DNA from: Mycolicibacterium bacteremicum
Lineage (GTDB): Bacteria > Actinomycetota > Actinomycetes > Mycobacteriales > Mycobacteriaceae
Length of the DNA stretch: 64,000 bases
Direction of reading: 5' to 3'
Assembly (NCBI RefSeq): GCF_943913955.1
Contig: NZ_CALUAE010000025.1
Location: forward strand, 13,167-77,166
Below are positions 60,237 through 64,000 of the stretch, piece by piece. The notes beneath the pieces were generated by a model, which worked only from the letters and a program-made list of their open reading frames with translations, did no database searches and was not told the origin of the DNA. The stretch's first letter is position 1, and each line of letters starts with the position of its first letter. Position numbers and translations under genes: made by a program.

Positions 60237-61006
60237 GGCGTCCTTCGTCGGAGGGTGGCTGCGGCCAGCGCCATGGCCAGGACCGCGAAGCCGATCACGA
60301 CGGCGATGTCGCGCACGGCGGTCGCGGTCGGTTCGGCGTGCGCACCGACCTGCTGCAGCGCTTCCAGAGCGTAGCTGGCCGGGAGCGCATTGCTGATCCA
60401 TTGCAGCCATTCGGGCAGCACGTCGCGCGGAACGATGATGCCGCACAACAACAATTGCGGCACGATCACGACCGGCATGAATTGCACCGCCTGGAACTCG
60501 GTGCGGGCGAAGGCGCTGCACAGCAACCCGAGGCCGACCCCGAGCACGGCGTTGACGATGGCGATCAGGAAAACCAGCGCCGGACTGCCCGCGGTGTCGA
60601 AGTCCAGCAACCAGAATGCGACCAGACAGGCGAGCGTGGCCTGGACCGCCGCCGCGACGGAGAAGGCGGTGCCGTACGCGGCGAGCAGGTCGAATCGGCG
60701 CAGCGGGGTGGTCAGGATCCGTTCCAGCGTGCCGGATGCGCGTTCGCGTTGCATGGTGATCGAGGTGATCAGGAACATCACGATGAGCGGGAAGACGCCG
60801 AGCAGGATCAGGCAGGCGTTGTTGAACGGGCTTGGTGTGCCGGGTGGATGCGGGACATCGGTGAACATGAAGTACATCAGCGTGATGATCAGCGTCGGGA
60901 CCACGACGATCATCGCGACGCTGCGATGATCGCCGGCCAACTGGCGCAGAATCCGCCCGGTGGTCGCCAGATAGCCCCGCAGACCGGGGCTGCGGGTCGG
61001 CGTCAC
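60233..61006 (-). CDS. ABC-2 type transporter permease
   Basis: 257-residue membrane subunit of an ABC-2 exporter. Six hydrophobic segments: SVAMIVVVPTLIITLMYFMF; ACLILLGVFPLIVMFLIT; AFSVAAAVQATLACLVAFWLL; ALVFLIAIVNAVLGVGLGLL; QFMPVVIVPQLLLCGIIV; IAVVIGFAVLAMALAAATL. The coupling helix motif SITMQRERASGTLERILTTPL is characteristic. GTG 61006 overlaps the ATPase stop (GTGA). Substrate unknown; drug or lipid export is usual for this type. Confidence 0.9.
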   Translation of the reverse strand: MTPTRSPGLRGYLATTGRILRQLAGDHRSVAMIVVVPTLIITLMYFMFTDVPHPPGTPSPFNNACLILLGVFPLIVMFLITSITMQRERASGTLERILTTPLRRFDLLAAYGTAFSVAAAVQATLACLVAFWLLDFDTAGSPALVFLIAIVNAVLGVGLGLLCSAFARTEFQAVQFMPVVIVPQLLLCGIIVPRDVLPEWLQWISNALPASYALEALQQVGAHAEPTATAVRDIAVVIGFAVLAMALAAATLRRRTP

Positions 61007-61746
61007 GCGGCGGTGCTGTGCCGGATGACGGACAGGAACGCTTCCTCCAGTGACGAACATCCGGTGTCCTTTCGCAGTCGGTCGGGGTCGGTGTGGGCGA
61101 GTAGTCGTCCGTCGCGCAGCAGCAGCAGGTCGGCGCAGTGGTCGGCTTCGTCCATGACATGGCTGGAGACCAGCAGGGTGGTCCCGTTGCGCGCCAACTC
61201 GTGAAACTGCGCCCACAGGTCGACGCGCAGCACCGGGTCCAGTCCGACGGTCGGTTCGTCGAGCACCAGCAGTTCCGGCTGCGACACCAGCGCGCAGGCC
61301 AGCGACACCCGGGTGCGTTGGCCGCCGGAGAGGTTGGCGCACAGCGCCGTCCGGTGATCGGTCAGGCCGACGGCGGCGACGGCATCGTCGGCTGCCCGGG
61401 CGCCGCGGCCGTACAGGGCGGCGAAGTAGCGGGCGTTGTCGATGACGCGCAGGTCGTCGTAGATGGTGGCGGCCTGGGTGACGTAACCGACCCGGCTGCG
61501 CAGCGCGGTGCTGCCGGCCGGCTCTCCCAGGACGGTGACGGTGCCCGAGGAGATGATCTGTGTCCCGACGATCGACCGGATCAGCGTGGTCTTACCGCAG
61601 CCGGACGGTCCGAGAAGTCCGGTGATCGAGCCCCGGGCGATGCGCACCGAGATGTCGTCCAGTGCGGTGCGGCCGCCGCGCACGACGTGCAACTTCTCCA
61701 CCTCGACTGCCACGCCGTCTAATTCATCGAGCGATGAACTCATCAT
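61003..61746 (-). CDS. ABC transporter ATP-binding protein
   Basis: 247-residue ATPase of the exporter. Walker A GLLGPSGCGKTTLIRSI (about 41-57), Q-loop VGYVTQAATIYDDLRV, signature LSGGQRTRVSLACALV, Walker B LLVLDEPTVGLDP, H-loop LLVSSHVMDEADHC. ATG 61746 begins at the predicted transcription start of a TTGACA-17-GATATT promoter, so the mRNA is leaderless. The first operator half-repeats fall within the -10 and the first eight codons. First gene of the ATPase-permease-TetR operon. Confidence 0.92.
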   Translation of the reverse strand: MMSSSLDELDGVAVEVEKLHVVRGGRTALDDISVRIARGSITGLLGPSGCGKTTLIRSIVGTQIISSGTVTVLGEPAGSTALRSRVGYVTQAATIYDDLRVIDNARYFAALYGRGARAADDAVAAVGLTDHRTALCANLSGGQRTRVSLACALVSQPELLVLDEPTVGLDPVLRVDLWAQFHELARNGTTLLVSSHVMDEADHCADLLLLRDGRLLAHTDPDRLRKDTGCSSLEEAFLSVIRHSTAA

Positions 61747-61781
61747 GTGATGAATATCCGCTCCGTGGTCGGGCGTGTCAA
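61723..61781 (-). promoter_or_regulatory. TetR-autoregulated promoter with two tandem palindromic operators
   Basis: Minus-strand promoter: -35 TTGACA (61776-61781), 17 bases, -10 GATATT (61753-61758), then six bases to ATG 61746. Two operators of the form TCATC-N4-GATGA abut: TTCATC-GAGC-GATGAA (61723-61738) and CTCATC-ATGT-GATGAA (61739-61754). They cover the -10, the start codon and the first codons, which is ideal for repression by the operon's own TetR protein. mpg is divergent and could be affected too. Confidence 0.85.
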
Positions 61782-61803
61782 GGGATTGGGCAGAATCGGT
61801 GCG

Positions 61804-62415
61804 GTGGGAGCACAGGAGCTGGCAGGGGATCCGGTCGACGCGGCGCGGCGCCTTCTCGGCGCGCGGCTGTACGGACGGAGTGTCATCGCGACGGTGGTCG
61901 AGGTCGAGGCCTACGGCGGACCGCTAGACGGGCCGTGGCCGGATCCCGCGGCGCATTCCTTCCGTGGCATGCGGCCCCGTAACGCGGTGATGTTCGGCCC
62001 ACCCGGACGGCTCTACACCTATCGCAGCCATGGCATCCACGTCTGCGCGAACGTCTCCTGCGCCGGCGAGGGCACGGCCGCGGCGGTCCTGTTGCGGGCG
62101 GCGGTGATCGAGGACGGTGAGCCGGTGGCGCGGTCGCGGCGGGGCGTGGTCCCGCCGGATCGCGGGTTGGCGCGCGGCCCGGGCAATCTGTGCTCGGCAT
62201 TGGGAATCACCATGGAGGACAACGGAATCGACCTCTTCGACCGATCGAGTCCGGTGCGTCTGCGGTTGTCCGATCCGCTGGACCCGGTCGACGGGCCGCG
62301 CGTGGGGGTGAGTACCGCGGCCGATCGGCCGTGGCGGTTCTGGCTGCCCGGGCGACCGGAAGTGTCGGCCTACCGGCGTAGCCCGCGGGCACCCGCACCC
62401 GGCGACAGCGACTGA
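61804..62415 (+). CDS. mpg: 3-methyladenine DNA glycosylase (Mpg/AAG family)
   Basis: 203-residue base-excision repair enzyme that removes alkylated purines. Family blocks: AARRLLGARLYGRSVIATVVEVEAYGGP (catalytic Glu in VEVEAYGG), AHSFRGMRPRNAVMFGPPGRLYTYRSHGIHVCANVSC, VLLRAAVIEDG, LARGPGNLCSALGITMEDNGIDLF and RVGVSTAADRPWRFWLPG. Start GTG 61804 fits the family; a -10-like CAGAAT (61791-61796) ends seven bases before it. GTG 61747 is the far upstream alternative. The stop shares a base with ATG 62415 in front of tyrS. Confidence 0.92.
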   Translation: MGAQELAGDPVDAARRLLGARLYGRSVIATVVEVEAYGGPLDGPWPDPAAHSFRGMRPRNAVMFGPPGRLYTYRSHGIHVCANVSCAGEGTAAAVLLRAAVIEDGEPVARSRRGVVPPDRGLARGPGNLCSALGITMEDNGIDLFDRSSPVRLRLSDPLDPVDGPRVGVSTAADRPWRFWLPGRPEVSAYRRSPRAPAPGDSD

Positions 62416-62432
62416 TGGGCGAAGATGGCGGG

Positions 62433-63725
62433 GTGAGTACGGGCATCCTCGATGAGCTGGAATGGCGCGGCCTGATCGCGCAGTCAACCGACCGCGACGC
62501 GCTGGGCGAGGCGCTCGCCGACGGACCGGTGACGGTCTATTCCGGGTTCGATCCGACGGCGCCGAGCCTGCACGCCGGCCATCTGGTCCCGCTGCTGACA
62601 TTGCGCCGATTCCAGCAGGCCGGACACCGGCCGATCGTGCTGGCCGGCGGCGCGACCGGCATGATCGGTGACCCCCGCGACAGCGGGGAGCGCACCATGC
62701 AGACCGTCGACACCATCGCCGACTGGGCGGGCCGGATCCGCGGCCAGCTCGAGCGCTTCGTCGAGTTCGACGACTCGGCGACCGGCGCGATAGTGGAGAA
62801 CAACCTGTCCTGGACGGGGGAGTTGTCGACCATCGAGTTCCTGCGTGACGTGGGGAAGTATTTCTCGGTCAACGTCATGCTCGACCGGGACACCGTGCGC
62901 CGCCGGCTGGAGGGCGACGGTATCTCCTACACCGAGTTCAGTTACATGCTGCTGCAGGCCAACGACTATGTGCAGTTGCACGAGCGGCACGGCTGTGCAC
63001 TACAGATCGGCGGATCCGATCAGTGGGGCAACATCGTCGCCGGCGTGCGTCTGGTGCGGCAGAAGCGCGGCGCCGTCGTACATGCGCTGACCACCCCGCT
63101 GGTCACCGACTCGGCGGGCAAGAAGTTCGGCAAGTCCACCGGCGGCGGGAACCTGTGGCTGGACCCCGAGCTGACCAGCCCTTATGCCTGGTACCAGTAC
63201 TTCGTCAACACGGCCGACGCCGATGTGATGCCCTATCTGCGCTGGTTCACCTTCCTGAGTCGGTCCGAGATCGACGAGCTGGCCGAGGCCACCGAATCAC
63301 GACCGCACGAACGCGCTGCGCAGCGCCGACTGGCCAGGGAACTCACCACGCTGGTGCACGGCCAGGCCGCCACCGATGCGGTGGAACTGGCCAGTCAGGC
63401 GTTGTTCGGGCGGGCCGAGCTGGGCGATCTCGACGAGCGGACCCTGGGTGCCGCCCTACGGGAGGCATCCGATGGCGAGGTCGCCGAACTGGCTGCCGGC
63501 GGTGCGGACGGAATCCTCGATCTGCTGGTGGCCAGCGGATTGGTGGCCAGCAGGGGTGCTGCCAAGCGGACTCTCGCCGAGGGCGGGGTGTACGTGAACA
63601 ACGTGCGAATCGAAAGCGACGAGTGGATACCACAGGCATCGGACTTTTTGCACGACCGTTGGCTGGTGTTGCGACGTGGCAAGCGCAACATTGCCGGGGT
63701 GGTCCGGGTGGCCGCCGGCGAGTAG
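62433..63725 (+). CDS. tyrS: Tyrosyl-tRNA synthetase
   Basis: 430-residue class I synthetase charging tRNA-Tyr. YSGFDPTAPSLHAGHLVPLL holds the HIGH motif (HAGH, about residue 45). VLAGGATGMIGDPR, YMLLQANDYVQLH and GGSDQWGNI bind tyrosine. KFGKSTGG is the KMSKS loop (about 230). A C-terminal S4 domain (LVASRGAAKRTLAEGGVYVNNVRI) binds the tRNA. Start GTG 62433 gives the M. tuberculosis-like STGILDELEWRGLIAQST; ATG 62415, which overlaps the mpg stop, would add six residues. No T-box leader. The rrn promoter follows the stop by 47 bases. Confidence 0.97.
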   Translation: MSTGILDELEWRGLIAQSTDRDALGEALADGPVTVYSGFDPTAPSLHAGHLVPLLTLRRFQQAGHRPIVLAGGATGMIGDPRDSGERTMQTVDTIADWAGRIRGQLERFVEFDDSATGAIVENNLSWTGELSTIEFLRDVGKYFSVNVMLDRDTVRRRLEGDGISYTEFSYMLLQANDYVQLHERHGCALQIGGSDQWGNIVAGVRLVRQKRGAVVHALTTPLVTDSAGKKFGKSTGGGNLWLDPELTSPYAWYQYFVNTADADVMPYLRWFTFLSRSEIDELAEATESRPHERAAQRRLARELTTLVHGQAATDAVELASQALFGRAELGDLDERTLGAALREASDGEVAELAAGGADGILDLLVASGLVASRGAAKRTLAEGGVYVNNVRIESDEWIPQASDFLHDRWLVLRRGKRNIAGVVRVAAGE

Positions 63726-63743
63726 CCGAGCGAGCACTCTGAC

Positions 63744-63762
63744 CAGCGACGATGCGTCGCTG
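63744..63762 (+). terminator. Short hairpin between tyrS and the rrn promoter
   Basis: CAGCGAC-GATGC-GTCGCTG is a perfect 7-bp stem with a five-base loop, 18 bases after the tyrS stop. It lacks a T-run. It may end tyrS transcription before the rRNA promoter that begins 11 bases later. Confidence 0.55.
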
Positions 63763-63772
63763 ACCAGGCGAT

Positions 63773-63801
63773 TTGACTCGCTGTTAGCCCTGCCGTAACT
63801 T
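63773..63801 (+). promoter_or_regulatory. rRNA operon promoter (rrnB type)
   Basis: -35 TTGACT (63773-63778) and -10 TAACTT (63796-63801) are separated by 17 bases. Location directly after tyrS is that of rrnB in fast-growing mycobacteria (known from comparisons of mycobacterial rrn operons). Start of transcription expected near 63808. Confidence 0.85.
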
Positions 63802-63807
63802 ATTCCA

Positions 63808-64000
63808 AGTCAGAGCGACACGGCCTCAAGCCGGAGAGCGAAGACCAAATCCGAGAGAGAAACCCTTAACCGGGGAGTACCTCACTGCCCGCACTACGGA
63901 CCGCGGCTTTTAGCCGCGGACTTGTTGCGCGGTCAGGATCGGGCGTGTTGTTTGAGAACTCAATAGTGTGTTTGGTGGTTTTTGTTTGTTGTTTTTTGCC
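63808..64000 (+). ncRNA. rRNA operon leader (pre-16S, cut by window end)
   Basis: The leader region holds an 8-bp hairpin CCGCGGCT-TTT-AGCCGCGG (63901-63919) and the conserved mycobacterial leader block that includes TGTTTGAGAACTCAATAGTG (63948-63967), followed by GTTTGGTGG and T-rich sequence. This block is known as part of the antitermination/RNase III processing region upstream of 16S rRNA. The mature 16S gene should start soon after the window ends; none of it is visible here. Confidence 0.8.

Overview
The window is high-GC chromosomal DNA of a mycobacterium, most likely a fast-growing species (Mycolicibacterium type). I recognise the gene order: uvrB, efflux pump, universal stress protein, uvrA, lysX, infC-rpmI-rplT-tsnR, class III adenylate cyclase, pheS-pheT, argCJBDFRGH, a fused hydrolase/acyl-CoA-synthetase-like gene, a TetR/ABC operon, mpg and tyrS. 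From memory this matches the Rv1633-Rv1689 interval of M. tuberculosis with accessory genes added. The last 230 bases hold an rRNA operon promoter and leader directly after tyrS, the usual place of rrnB in rapid growers. No CRISPR array, insertion sequence, prophage or plasmid gene was seen.

Layout. 1-7.1 kb: the 3' part of uvrB, a 14-helix efflux pump with seven 30-bp repeats in one loop and a MerR-type promoter, a DUF899 thioredoxin-like protein, and a secreted clan GH-A glycoside hydrolase with an acidic Pro/Glu/Val tail. 7.1-13.1 kb: tRNA-Cys, an ECF sigma factor facing an Asp23/Gls24-type envelope-stress cluster (five genes plus CsbD), a ferritin-like diiron protein and a universal stress protein. 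13.1-21.7 kb: acyl-CoA dehydrogenase, F420-type oxidoreductase, DUF427, metallo-beta-lactamase-fold hydrolase, uvrA behind a PafBC-type DNA-damage promoter, a winged-helix protein, and an LpqH-like lipoprotein.

21.8-27.9 kb is the most interesting accessory block. A TPR-like protein is translationally coupled to a CHAT-domain (caspase-like) protease with visible His/Cys dyad motifs, followed by a membrane-anchored protein on the other strand and two coupled proteins of unknown family. This looks like a candidate protease-based conflict or stress system. 27.9-42.5 kb is the esterase-lysX-infC operon-tsnR-pheST core, with a fatty-acid/oxygenase pair (acyl-CoA dehydrogenase plus MpaB-like) behind a palindromic operator.

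42.5-51.1 kb is the full arginine biosynthesis cluster with an ARG box before argC, tight 4-base overlaps from argC to argF, and hairpin repeats at its edges. 51.1-54.0 kb is an unassigned envelope module: three small anchored proteins converging on a polytopic protein. 54-62 kb carries an intact ABC-F ATPase, the bifunctional lipid gene, a small exported protein, a Trm112-like protein and a TetR-permease-ATPase operon whose promoter is overlaid by two tandem operators. mpg, tyrS and the rrn promoter close the window.

Many genes show a TANNNT -10 element ending about six bases before an ATG or GTG, so leaderless transcripts are common here. This rule fixed several start codons. Family names are from recognition of motifs, not from database searches.
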